DNA of 64,000 nucleotides from Streptomyces asoensis. Lineage in GTDB: Bacteria > Actinomycetota > Actinomycetes > Streptomycetales > Streptomycetaceae. The stretch lies in contig NZ_BNEB01000005.1 in the NCBI RefSeq assembly GCF_016860545.1, forward strand, positions 2,232,001 through 2,296,000. Reading direction: 5' to 3'. A model generated the notes under the pieces. It was given only the letters and a program-made list of their open reading frames with translations, was not told the origin of the DNA and did no database searches. Both the position numbers and the translations under genes were made by a program. Positions 39,701 through 46,721 of this stretch are shown here, piece after piece (position 1 is the stretch's first letter; each line of letters starts with the position of its first letter).

Positions 39701-41754
39701 AGCGGGGCGCCGAACCGCAGTGGGCGCGGGAGCTGGGCGCCGCCCGCCGTGCCATCGAGGTGCGTATCGCCGGCGCCGCGCACTGGGCGGCCATCGAGGA
39801 CGCGGGCCGGCTGCGCGACGCGCTGGGCACCGCGCTGCCGGTGGGCGTGCCGGAGGCCTTCACCGAGCCGGTCAAGGATCCGCTCGGCGACCTCCTCGCA
39901 CGTCATGCCCGCACCCACGGCCCGTTCACCTCCGCAGGCGCGGCCGCCCGCTTCGGCCTCGGTGTCGCGGTGACCGAGGGCGCGCTCCAGCGGCTCGCGG
40001 CCGCAGGGCGCGTCGTCCAGGGCGAGTTCCACCCGGCCGGCATCGGTCAGGAGTGGTGCGACGCGACGGTGCTGCGCCGACTGCGCCGCCGGTCCCTGGC
40101 CGCCCTGCGCCACGAACTGGAACCGGTCTCGCCGCCCGCGCTGGCCCAGTTCCTCCCCCAGTGGCAGCACATCGGCCGGGGCCATGCTCTGCGCGGCACC
40201 GACGGGCTGGTGCGCGCCCTCGAACAGCTCCAGGGCGCGTCGGTGCCCGCCTCCGCCCTGGAGAAGCTCGTCCTGCCCTCCCGCGTGCGGGACTACACCC
40301 CGGCCATGCTCGACGAACTCACCGCGGCCGGAGAGGTCGTCTGGGCGGGGGCGGGTGCCCTGCCCGGCAAGGACGGCTGGATCTCGCTCTACCTGGCGGA
40401 CGCGGCGCCGCTGCTCCTGCCGCCTCCCCATCCCCTGGAGCTGACGGCCCTGCACCAGTCGGTGCTGGACGCCCTCTCCGGGGGCTACGGGCTGTTCTTC
40501 CGCCAGATCGCCGATCAGGTCCGTGCCACGACGCACCCCGAGGCCACCGACCCGCAGCTCGCCGACACCGTCTGGGACCTCGCCTGGTCCGGGCGGCTCA
40601 CCAACGACACACTCACTCCTCTTCGCGCCCTGCTGGGCTCGGGCCGCACGGCCGGTTCGACCGCTCATCGCGCCAAACGCTCGGTCCCGCGCGGGCGCTA
40701 CGGCTCGCTGACGGGCGCCGCCCGGCCCGTCTCCCGCAGCGGACCGCCCACCGCCGCCGGACGCTGGTCCCTCCTGCCGGTCCTGGAACCCGATCCCACG
40801 GTCCGCGCGCACGCCCTGGCCCGCACTCTCCTCGACCGGCACGGCGTGGTGACCCGGGGCGCGGTCGCCGCCGAGGGCGTCGAAGGCGGCTTCTCGGCGA
40901 CCTACCGGATCCTGTCCGTCTTCGAGGAGAGCGGCCAGGCCCGTCGCGGCTACGTCGTCGAAGGCCTCGGCGCGGCGCAGTTCGCCATGGACGGCGCGGT
41001 GGACCGACTGCGGGCCGTGGCCAACGCCCGCGACCGCGAGGAGCCGCTGCCCGGCCCGCAGCAGCCGGCGGACCCCTCGGACGGCTACGACTTCTCCGGC
41101 GGGTTCCCGGCCGACGACGCCTGGGACGTACCGGGCCCGGACGGCCGCCCGGCCTCCCCCTTCGGCACCCCGGCGGTCCCCGCCTCTCGGGACGAGTACG
41201 TGTCACCCCTGGACTTCGCCTCCCCGGCCGCCGGCGGTCCCCGGGGAGGGGGCGGCTTCCCGAACGGCGGGGGCGGCCCGAACGGCGCGGGTGCGCCCCG
41301 CCGGCACACCTCCCGGGGCGCACCCAACCGCAACCCTTACGGCGCCCCGTCCCCCGCCTCCCGCGCCGTCGTCCTCGCCGCCGCCGACCCGGCGAACGCC
41401 TACGGCGCCGCACTGGGCTGGCCCGAGCCCCCGACCGGCGCCGGGCACAAACCCGGTCGCAAGGCCGGCTCCCTGGTGGTGCTGGTGGACGGCGAGCTGA
41501 CGCTCTACATGGAGCGCGGCGGCAAGACGCTGCTCGCCTGGCCCTCCGGCCCGGACACCGAGGACACCCCGGGCGACGACCCGCGCCTGCACGCCGCCGC
41601 CGAGGCCCTCGCGGAGGCCGCGCGCGCGGGTTCGCTCGGCACGATCACGGTCGAGCGCGTCAACGGCGCCTCGGCCCTCACCTCCCCCATCGGCACCCTC
41701 CTGGAAGGAGCGGGATTCATCGCGACCCCGCGGGGCCTGCGACTGCGCGCATGA
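36796..41754 (+). CDS. lhr: Large DEAD/DEAH-type DNA helicase Lhr
   Basis: A 1652-residue Lhr helicase, within the size class of the actinobacterial long form. Walker A is APTGSGKT at 48-55, the DEVH box at 172-175, motif III GLSATVRP near 200, and motifs V-VI ATSSLELGIDMG and SGLQRVGRAGHQVG near 375-405. A winged helix and Lhr-core domain follow, then the large C-terminal domain. Around residues 1450-1520 there is a Gly/Pro/Asn-rich linker unlike the rest. Lhr unwinds DNA:RNA and DNA:DNA in 3'-5' direction and is linked to DNA repair. The Nei gene follows 50 bp later. Confidence 0.95.
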   Translation: MVSSAHRALGGFSPATRGWFTGAFSAPTAAQAGAWQAIGAGSDVLVVAPTGSGKTLAAFLAALDQLASTPPPADPKKRCRVLYVSPLKALAVDVERNLRSPLTGIRQESVRLGLPEPEVKVGIRSGDTPPAERRALSTRPPDILITTPESLFLMLTSATRDALTGIETVILDEVHAVAGTKRGAHLALSLERLDELLPKPARRIGLSATVRPVDEVARYLSPHRKVEIVQPASGKEFDLSVVVPVEDLGELGGSPVAEGSEGAERPSIWPHVEERITDLVQSHRSTIVFANSRRLAERLCNRLNEIAYERATGEPLDEHHSPAELMGGSGASQGAPHVIARAHHGSVSKEQRALVEEDLKAGRLPAVVATSSLELGIDMGAVDLVVQVESPPSVASGLQRVGRAGHQVGAVSTGVVFPKYRGDLVQAAVVTERMRTGSIESLKVPANPLDVLAQQLVAMTALDTWQVDDLLTTVRRAAPFASLPESAFTAVLDMLAGRYPSDAFAELRPRVVWDRVTGTVTGRPGAQRLAVTSGGTIPDRGLFGVFLAGSDPKKGGGRVGELDEEMVYESRVGDVFTLGTSSWRIEDITRDRVLVSPAPGVPGRLPFWKGDQLGRPLELGRAVGAFLREVGSLPKDDARLRLLTAGLDAWAADNVLSYLDEQRQACGHIPDDRTIVVERFRDELGDWRVVVHSPFGAQVHAPWALALGAKLSERYGMDAQVMHADDGIVLRLPDADLMSLDLLDREPSRAGTEYDAEQAPVGAADVVFDKGEVDQVVTDQVGGSALFAARFRECAARALLLPRRNPGKRTPLWQQRQRAAQLLQVASEFGSFPIVLEAVRECLQDVFDVPGLVELMGDLESRKVRLVEVTTPEPSPFARSLLFGYVAQFLYEGDSPLAERRAAALSLDSRLLAELLGQAELRELLDAEVLTELERELRWLTEDRRVKDPEGVADLLRLLGPLTEAELAERGAEPQWARELGAARRAIEVRIAGAAHWAAIEDAGRLRDALGTALPVGVPEAFTEPVKDPLGDLLARHARTHGPFTSAGAAARFGLGVAVTEGALQRLAAAGRVVQGEFHPAGIGQEWCDATVLRRLRRRSLAALRHELEPVSPPALAQFLPQWQHIGRGHALRGTDGLVRALEQLQGASVPASALEKLVLPSRVRDYTPAMLDELTAAGEVVWAGAGALPGKDGWISLYLADAAPLLLPPPHPLELTALHQSVLDALSGGYGLFFRQIADQVRATTHPEATDPQLADTVWDLAWSGRLTNDTLTPLRALLGSGRTAGSTAHRAKRSVPRGRYGSLTGAARPVSRSGPPTAAGRWSLLPVLEPDPTVRAHALARTLLDRHGVVTRGAVAAEGVEGGFSATYRILSVFEESGQARRGYVVEGLGAAQFAMDGAVDRLRAVANARDREEPLPGPQQPADPSDGYDFSGGFPADDAWDVPGPDGRPASPFGTPAVPASRDEYVSPLDFASPAAGGPRGGGGFPNGGGGPNGAGAPRRHTSRGAPNRNPYGAPSPASRAVVLAAADPANAYGAALGWPEPPTGAGHKPGRKAGSLVVLVDGELTLYMERGGKTLLAWPSGPDTEDTPGDDPRLHAAAEALAEAARAGSLGTITVERVNGASALTSPIGTLLEGAGFIATPRGLRLRA

Positions 41755-41804
41755 GCGTGAGCACCGCACCCCGGCCGGCGCCGCTCCCGTGTCACGCTTG
41801 AGCC

Positions 41805-42647
41805 GTGCCCGAAGGTGACACGGTCCTCCAGGCCGCGAGGCGACTGCACGAAGCCCTCGCGGGCAAGGTGCTGACCCGCTCCGACCTGCGGGTGCCGAAG
41901 TTCGCCACCGCGGACCTCACCGGCCGTGCCGTCCTGGACGTCACCGCGCGCGGCAAACACCTCCTCACCCGCGTCGGGGGCGGCCTGACGCTCCACTCCC
42001 ACCTGCGCATGGACGGCTCCTGGAAGGTGTTCACGAACGACCAGCGCTGGACCGGCGGCCCCGCCCACCAGATCCGGGCGATCCTCGGCACCCACGACCG
42101 CACCGCCGTCGGCTACCGCCTCCCCGTCCTCGAACTGCTGCGCACCGCCGACGAGGAACAAGCCGTGGGCCATCTCGGACCCGACCTGCTGGGCCCCGAC
42201 TGGGATCCGGAACAGGCGCTCGCCAACCTCCTCACTGACCCGGACCGCGCCCTCGGCGAGGCCCTCCTCGACCAGCGCAACCTGGCCGGCATCGGCAATG
42301 TCTACAAGTGCGAGCTCTGCTTCCTGCTGGGCGTCACCCCGTGGCTCCCGGTCGGTGTGCTCCCCGCCGACCGTGCCGCGAAGCTGCCCGCCCTCGCGAA
42401 GAAGCTCCTGGAGGCCAACCGCGAGCGGCCGAACCGCAACACCACGGGCCGCCGCGGCCAGGACCTGTTCGTCTACGGCCGTGCGCGCCGCCCCTGTCTG
42501 CGCTGCGGCACACGCATCCGGCTCGCCGACCAGGGCGACGGCTCACGCGAGCGCCCGACCTACTGGTGCCCCACCTGCCAGACCGGACCGGCCCCGGCCC
42601 CGGGCTCCCCACCGACGCGCCGCCTCCATCCACGCACCCTCCCCTGA
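41805..42647 (+). CDS. Fpg/Nei family DNA glycosylase (endonuclease VIII-like)
   Basis: A 280-residue base-excision repair enzyme. The GTG start gives PEGDTV after removal of the first residue, so the catalytic Pro2 and Glu3 are present. The H2TH region is LGEALLDQRNLAGIGNVYKCELCFL, and the zinc finger CLRCGTRI...YWCPTCQ lies near residues 226-260. Pro2-Glu3-Gly-Asp-Thr is typical of Nei2-like proteins, which excise oxidised pyrimidines. The gene follows lhr, and a repair operon is likely. Confidence 0.92.
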   Translation: MPEGDTVLQAARRLHEALAGKVLTRSDLRVPKFATADLTGRAVLDVTARGKHLLTRVGGGLTLHSHLRMDGSWKVFTNDQRWTGGPAHQIRAILGTHDRTAVGYRLPVLELLRTADEEQAVGHLGPDLLGPDWDPEQALANLLTDPDRALGEALLDQRNLAGIGNVYKCELCFLLGVTPWLPVGVLPADRAAKLPALAKKLLEANRERPNRNTTGRRGQDLFVYGRARRPCLRCGTRIRLADQGDGSRERPTYWCPTCQTGPAPAPGSPPTRRLHPRTLP

Positions 42648-42793
42648 CACCCGCACCACCCACCGCCCCCGCACCACCGACCGCCCCCGCCCCGCCTCCC
42701 CACGCGCCCCGCGGCCCGTACGCGCACCGTCGCCCCCATCTCCCACCCGCGACCTCCCCCACCCACTGCCTCCTCCCATCCACAGCAGCACAA

Positions 42794-42823
42794 TTGACGG
42801 ACCGTCAGAAAGCCTCGTACCGT
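42794..42823 (+). promoter_or_regulatory. Promoter with overlapping operator upstream of the SDR gene
   Basis: TTGACG (42794-42799) and TACCGT (42818-42823) are 18 bp apart. A start 7 or 8 bases further lies at the ATG at 42831, so the mRNA is probably leaderless; no SD exists. tgacggaccgtca (42795-42807) is a perfect interrupted palindrome that covers the -35 box and looks like a TetR-type operator. Confidence 0.6.
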
Positions 42824-42830
42824 CGCTTGC

Positions 42831-43595
42831 ATGGCCGTGAAGGCGTACGACCTCACCGGACGCACCGCGTTCGTCACCGGCGCCGCGAGCGGAATCGGCC
42901 GCGCCTGCGCCGTCCTGCTCGCCGAGGCGGGCGCGACCGTACACGGCGCGGACCGCGACGCGCAGGGTCTGCACGAGACGGTGACGCTGATCAAGGACGG
43001 GGGCGGCACGGCACGCACCCACCACCTGGACGTCACCGACCGCGCCCAGGTCCGCCGGGCGGTCGAGTCCTGCGGCCGGCTGGACGTCATGGCGGCCGTC
43101 GCCGGGATCATGCACAGCAGCCCGGTCCTGGAGACCAGGGACGAAGACCTCGACCGGGTCCTGGCCGTCAACTTCAAGGGTGTGCTGTACGCCTGCCAGG
43201 AGGCGGCCCGCCTGATGCTGGCCCGCGGGACCGGCGGCAGCATCGTCACCATGGCCTCGGGCGCCGTGGACACCGGCGGCCCCGGCCTGCTCTGCTACGG
43301 CGCCGCGAAGGCCGCCGTGGTCCAGCTGACGAAGACGCTCGCGACGGAGGTCGGACGGCACGGCATCCGCGTCAACGCCGTCGCCCCGGGATGGATCCGC
43401 ACGCCGATGACCGACCGTCACGACGAGGAGGCGCAGGCGCACACCGAGGCGCGGATGGCGCGCATGTCGCCGCTCGGCCGGGTCGGTGAGGCCGAGGACA
43501 TCGCGCACGCCGTGCTCCATCTGGCCTCGGACGCGTCGGCGTTCACGACGGGCCAGATCCTCCGCCCGAACGGCGGCGTCGCCATGCCCTGGTGA
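42831..43595 (+). CDS. Short-chain dehydrogenase/reductase (SDR family)
   Basis: A 254-residue classical SDR. The NAD(P)-binding motif is TGAASGIG at 16-23, with ADRD after strand 2, which favours NAD(H). The catalytic residues are S143, Y156 and K160 (CYGAAK). PGWIRTPM follows, as in the family. The substrate is not evident. The gene has its own promoter and apparent operator, and no partner gene, so it is probably induced by a small molecule. Confidence 0.9.
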   Translation: MAVKAYDLTGRTAFVTGAASGIGRACAVLLAEAGATVHGADRDAQGLHETVTLIKDGGGTARTHHLDVTDRAQVRRAVESCGRLDVMAAVAGIMHSSPVLETRDEDLDRVLAVNFKGVLYACQEAARLMLARGTGGSIVTMASGAVDTGGPGLLCYGAAKAAVVQLTKTLATEVGRHGIRVNAVAPGWIRTPMTDRHDEEAQAHTEARMARMSPLGRVGEAEDIAHAVLHLASDASAFTTGQILRPNGGVAMPW

Positions 43596-43795
43596 TCACG
43601 CCCCTCCACCGCCCCACCCCCAGGTGTCCAGCACCATTCGTCCCGGTCCCCAGCGCCCCTCGTCCCGGCCCCCGGCACCCTTCTCCCAGCCCTCGACGCG
43701 CCCTCCCCACAAGACCCGCCGCACCTCAAGCCCAGCAGCCCCCCTCACACCTCTCGACGCCCCGCCCGTCGGCACCGTCACCCCGCCCGGCACCC

Positions 43796-44086
43796 TCACC
43801 CCGCCCCGGCGCCCTCGCCGCCACGTTGCTCACGGGCCTCCCCCACGCCCCGCCACGCGGCCTTCCAGCGCCCGTCCCGGACCACGCCCGCCGCACGCGC
43901 CTTCGCCACGCAGTGCACCGGCAGGAGGCTCAGTCCCCAGCCCCCGGCGGCGACCGTGCCCTCCAGAGCCCCGGCGCCCGGCGCCATGACGAGCCTCACC
44001 ACGGCCCACCACCACAGGGCGCCCAGCACCAGACCGAGCCCCGCAGGCGCCAGCGCGACCCCGTGCGTCGCTATTCGTCCCACCAC
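43796..44086 (-). CDS. Small membrane protein of unknown function
   Basis: A 96-residue protein starting with GTG at 44086 or 44083, with GGGAGGGGG upstream. Two hydrophobic helices (GVALAPAGLGLVLGALWWWAVVRLVM and GTVAAGGWGLSLLPVHCVA) are followed by a basic and Gly/Glu-rich tail. The pattern looks like a conserved Streptomyces hypothetical. It lies 80 bp after dpsC in the same direction; the flanking DNA is unusually C-rich and I am only moderately sure the gene is real. Confidence 0.6.
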   Translation of the reverse strand: MVGRIATHGVALAPAGLGLVLGALWWWAVVRLVMAPGAGALEGTVAAGGWGLSLLPVHCVAKARAAGVVRDGRWKAAWRGVGEAREQRGGEGAGAG

Positions 44087-44168
44087 AGCCGCCCCCTCCC
44101 GCCCGGACCCGCGCCGGCGCCTCGGCGCACGCCGCGCCCCACCCCGCCCCCGGCACCGCCCCCGCGAC

Positions 44169-44639
44169 TCACACGTTCTCCGCCTGGAACATCCAGTGGT
44201 GCTTCTCCAGGTCCGCGGTGATGCCGATGAAGATGTCCTGGGTCACGGGATCCGCGTCCCCCGTGGCCGACACCCGTTCCCGCATCCGGGTGATCGCCGC
44301 CCCCAGGGCGGTGACCAGGGACCCCACGGCGTCGGTGTCCTTGACCCAGCCCGCCTGCACCGCCCCGATACCGCTGCCGGCCGCGACCGTCGTGGCACGT
44401 CCGTCGGGGGAGACACCGAGTGCCGAGGCGCGCTCCGCCACGGTGTCGGAGTGCGCGCGGGCCACGTCCACGACCTCGTCGAGCTGGAGGTGGACGGACC
44501 GGAAGCGGGGCCCGACGACATTCCAGTGGACCTGTTTGGCGACGAGCGCGAGGTCGACCAGATCGACGAGGGCGCCCTGCAACGCCTGCGAGACCGTCTT
44601 CAGATCGGCGTCGGACAGGGGACTTTTCACGACGTACAT
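44169..44639 (-). CDS. dpsC: Dps-family ferritin-like DNA-protection protein
   Basis: A 156-residue Dps. All five ferroxidase-site residues are in the spacing of E. coli Dps: H38 and H50, D54, D65 and E69 (KQVHWNVVGPRFRSVHLQLDE...SDTVAE). It would assemble into a 12-mer that stores iron and shields DNA. There is no long Lys-rich DNA-binding tail, so DNA binding may be weak. GGAGGT lies 5 bases before the ATG at 44639. In S. coelicolor the Dps next to clgR is known as DpsC, and this gene sits 220 bp downstream of clgR. Confidence 0.92.
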   Translation of the reverse strand: MYVVKSPLSDADLKTVSQALQGALVDLVDLALVAKQVHWNVVGPRFRSVHLQLDEVVDVARAHSDTVAERASALGVSPDGRATTVAAGSGIGAVQAGWVKDTDAVGSLVTALGAAITRMRERVSATGDADPVTQDIFIGITADLEKHHWMFQAENV

Positions 44640-44726
44640 CCGTACCTCCGGTGATCGGCCCCCGTGGTGCCCCTCCACGATGACCTCACCGCCCGGCACC
44701 GGCAAACGCAGGCAGCACGCGAAAAA

Positions 44727-44774
44727 CCCCGACCGCACCCTCTCCGGGTCCTCCCGGAGAAACCCCGGCCGGGG
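44727..44774 (-). terminator. Terminator of clgR
   Basis: On the minus strand, an outer stem pairs 44766-44774 with 44727-44735 (one G-U wobble) and an inner stem pairs ctccggg (44742-44748) with cccggag (44753-44759) around a tcct loop. It is followed by five T at 44726-44722. It lies between clgR and dpsC, making them separate transcripts. Confidence 0.7.
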
Positions 44775-44858
44775 CCTCACACATGCCTGCGTGCCTGTGT
44801 CGCGTCGCACGCCCGGACGGTCACGCGCGCAGATGCGCCCGACGCCCGCGCCCGCGCA

Positions 44859-45239
44859 CTACGCGGCGACCACGTCCACCGCCTCGGCGGGCGCCTTGAT
44901 GGTCACCCGCTCCGGTGGCACTCCGGTCACCGACACGGAACCCAGCATCGGACGGACCGACGCAGGGACAGGCTCGCTTGGGGTGGCCGCTGCAGACTGG
45001 GCCAGCTCTGCGAGGGCGAGCTCGTCGCTCACTTCCCGCATGAGCTCGGACATCCGTACGTCCAGCGCGTCGCAGATGGCGGAGAGCAGCTCGGAGGAGG
45101 CCTCCTTCTGCCCCCGCTCCACCTCGGAGAGATAGCCGAGTGAGACTCGGGCGGACGAGGAGACTTCGCGCAGAGTACGGCCCTGGCGCTGGCGCTGCCG
45201 ACGCAGCACGTCACCCAGCAGGCGACGGAGCAGGATCAT
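44859..45239 (-). CDS. clgR: XRE-family activator of protease genes, ClgR
   Basis: A 126-residue regulator. The helix-turn-helix at residues 8-65 is LGDVLRRQRQRQGRTLREVSSSARVSLGYLSEVERGQKEASSELLSAICDALD, the ClgR consensus. In Streptomyces ClgR activates clpP1P2, clpC and lon, and is itself degraded by ClpP through its C-terminal Ala-Ala. The sequence ends in DVVAA, so the degron is present. GGAGGG precedes the ATG at 45239. Its place after cinA and pgsA and near ftsK is the same as in mycobacteria. Confidence 0.93.
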   Translation of the reverse strand: MILLRRLLGDVLRRQRQRQGRTLREVSSSARVSLGYLSEVERGQKEASSELLSAICDALDVRMSELMREVSDELALAELAQSAAATPSEPVPASVRPMLGSVSVTGVPPERVTIKAPAEAVDVVAA

Positions 45240-45348
45240 CGGTGGCTCCCTCCTCGGACCGCGTAGCCGCATCCTTCACGCCCCACCGTACCGCCTTGCG
45301 CTGCGGCCGTGCGGGGAGCGATGTCGTGTTCACTCAGGGCTGCAAACA

Positions 45349-45894
45349 TCAAAACCCCCCGTTCTGTTCCGTATCCTGTGCCCGCTCATTCCCGGTCTGT
45401 TCGCCCACCAACTCTGTCAGGAGCAGTGCGAGTACGCTCCGTACACTCTCTCTACGAATTTCCGCCCGGTCGCCGTTCAACCGCAGGGCCCCCACTTTTC
45501 CGCGAGGGGCGGAACCCCGACCGGCTCCGGACGGCCCCTCGACCGCCACGAAGACGGTGCCCACGGGCTGCCCGTCCTGCGGGTCGGGTCCGGCGACGCC
45601 GGTGGTCGCGACGCCCCAGTCGGCACCCAGTGCCCTGCGTGCTCCGGCGGCCATCTGGGCCGCGACCTGCGCGTCCACGGCGCCGCGCGCGGCCAGCAGG
45701 CCGGCGTCGACACCGAGCAGTTCGTGTTTGAGTTCGGTGGCGTAGGCGGTGACGGAGCCGCGGAAGACCTTGGACGCCCCGGGGACCGCCGTGATCTCCG
45801 CCGCGACCAGGCCACCGGTCAGCGACTCGGCGACCGCGAGCGTCTCGCCGTTCACCGTGAGTAGTCGCACCACGTCGGTGGCCGGGGAGGTCAC
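45349..45894 (-). CDS. cinA: CinA C-terminal domain protein, nicotinamide-nucleotide amidase
   Basis: A 181-residue single-domain protein of the PncC/CinA-C type; the N-terminal domain of full CinA is absent, as usual in actinobacteria. The catalytic Ser is S24 (VAESLTGG), with the conserved KVFRGSVTAYATELK and TTGVAGPD. It deamidates NMN to NaMN in pyridine nucleotide recycling. The GTG at 45894 overlaps the pgsA stop by four bases (GTGA) and has GGGAGA upstream. Last of the coupled trio rimO, pgsA and cinA. Confidence 0.9.
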   Translation of the reverse strand: MTSPATDVVRLLTVNGETLAVAESLTGGLVAAEITAVPGASKVFRGSVTAYATELKHELLGVDAGLLAARGAVDAQVAAQMAAGARRALGADWGVATTGVAGPDPQDGQPVGTVFVAVEGPSGAGRGSAPRGKVGALRLNGDRAEIRRESVRSVLALLLTELVGEQTGNERAQDTEQNGGF

Positions 45895-46721
45895 GCCGGC
45901 GTCTCCCGGGACGCGGCCCGGCGCTCGGCGATGCCCTGCCTGCGCAGCACGACGGCCTGCCGCACGTAGTCGAGTCCCGTGATCACGGTCAGGACGACCG
46001 CCGCGGCCATCACCCACCAGCGCAGGGTGGCCAGCCACCCCGTCAGCGGCAGGACGTACATGCCGACGGCGACGCCCTGGACGAGCGTCTTGAGCTTGCC
46101 GCCCCGGCTCGCCGGGATGACGCCGTAGCGGATGACCACGAAGCGCAGGAGCGTGATCCCGAGCTCCCGGCCGAGGATCACGATCGTCACCCACCAGGGC
46201 AGATCGTCGAGCGAGGAGAGACAGATCAGCGCCGCTCCCATGATCGCCTTGTCGGCGATGGGGTCGGCGATCTTCCCGAAGTCGGTGACGAGGTCGTACG
46301 TCCGCGCGAGGTGCCCGTCGAACAGGTCGGTGATCATGGCGATCGCGAAGGCCGCCCAGGCGAAGGCGCGCCAGGCGGGGTCGTAGCCGCCGTCGGCCAG
46401 CATCAGCGCGACGAATCCCGGCACGAGGATCAGCCGGAGCATGGTGAGCAGATTGGCGATGTTCCACACGCTCGCCTGGTTGACGGCGGCGGCCGCCAGC
46501 TTCGCGCCCCGCGGCGGCCTGCCGGCACCCTCGGGGCCGGCGTCGGTCTCCGGGTCCGTCTGCGGTCCGGTGGCGGCCGTTCCCGCGAGCGGCACCGGGG
46601 TCGGGGCCTGCGCGTGGGGCGACGGCTGCGCGTGCTGCGGAGCCCGGGGGTCCGGTGAGGCCTGCGAAACCGGTGAGGCCTGCGAGGAGCCGCCCGCAGC
46701 CGATGCCGGAACACCCGTCAT
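45891..46721 (-). CDS. pgsA: CDP-diacylglycerol-glycerol-3-phosphate phosphatidyltransferase
   Basis: A 276-residue membrane enzyme of phospholipid synthesis. The CDP-alcohol phosphotransferase signature is complete at residues 132-157 (DLFDGHLARTYDLVTDFGKIADPIADK). About 80 residues at the N-terminus are Ala, Pro, Gln and Ser rich and unusual for the family; the typical start is near NIANLLTMLRLILVP. The ATG at 46721 overlaps the rimO stop (ATGA). It is the pgsA near clgR, equivalent to mycobacterial pgsA3, whose exact product is not settled. Confidence 0.88.
   Translation of the reverse strand: MTGVPASAAGGSSQASPVSQASPDPRAPQHAQPSPHAQAPTPVPLAGTAATGPQTDPETDAGPEGAGRPPRGAKLAAAAVNQASVWNIANLLTMLRLILVPGFVALMLADGGYDPAWRAFAWAAFAIAMITDLFDGHLARTYDLVTDFGKIADPIADKAIMGAALICLSSLDDLPWWVTIVILGRELGITLLRFVVIRYGVIPASRGGKLKTLVQGVAVGMYVLPLTGWLATLRWWVMAAAVVLTVITGLDYVRQAVVLRRQGIAERRAASRETPA

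Noticed and set aside
45240..45348. A ClgR self-binding site upstream of clgR
   Set aside because: Some cgc and gcg triplets occur, but no spacing matches a ClgR operator well enough to claim.
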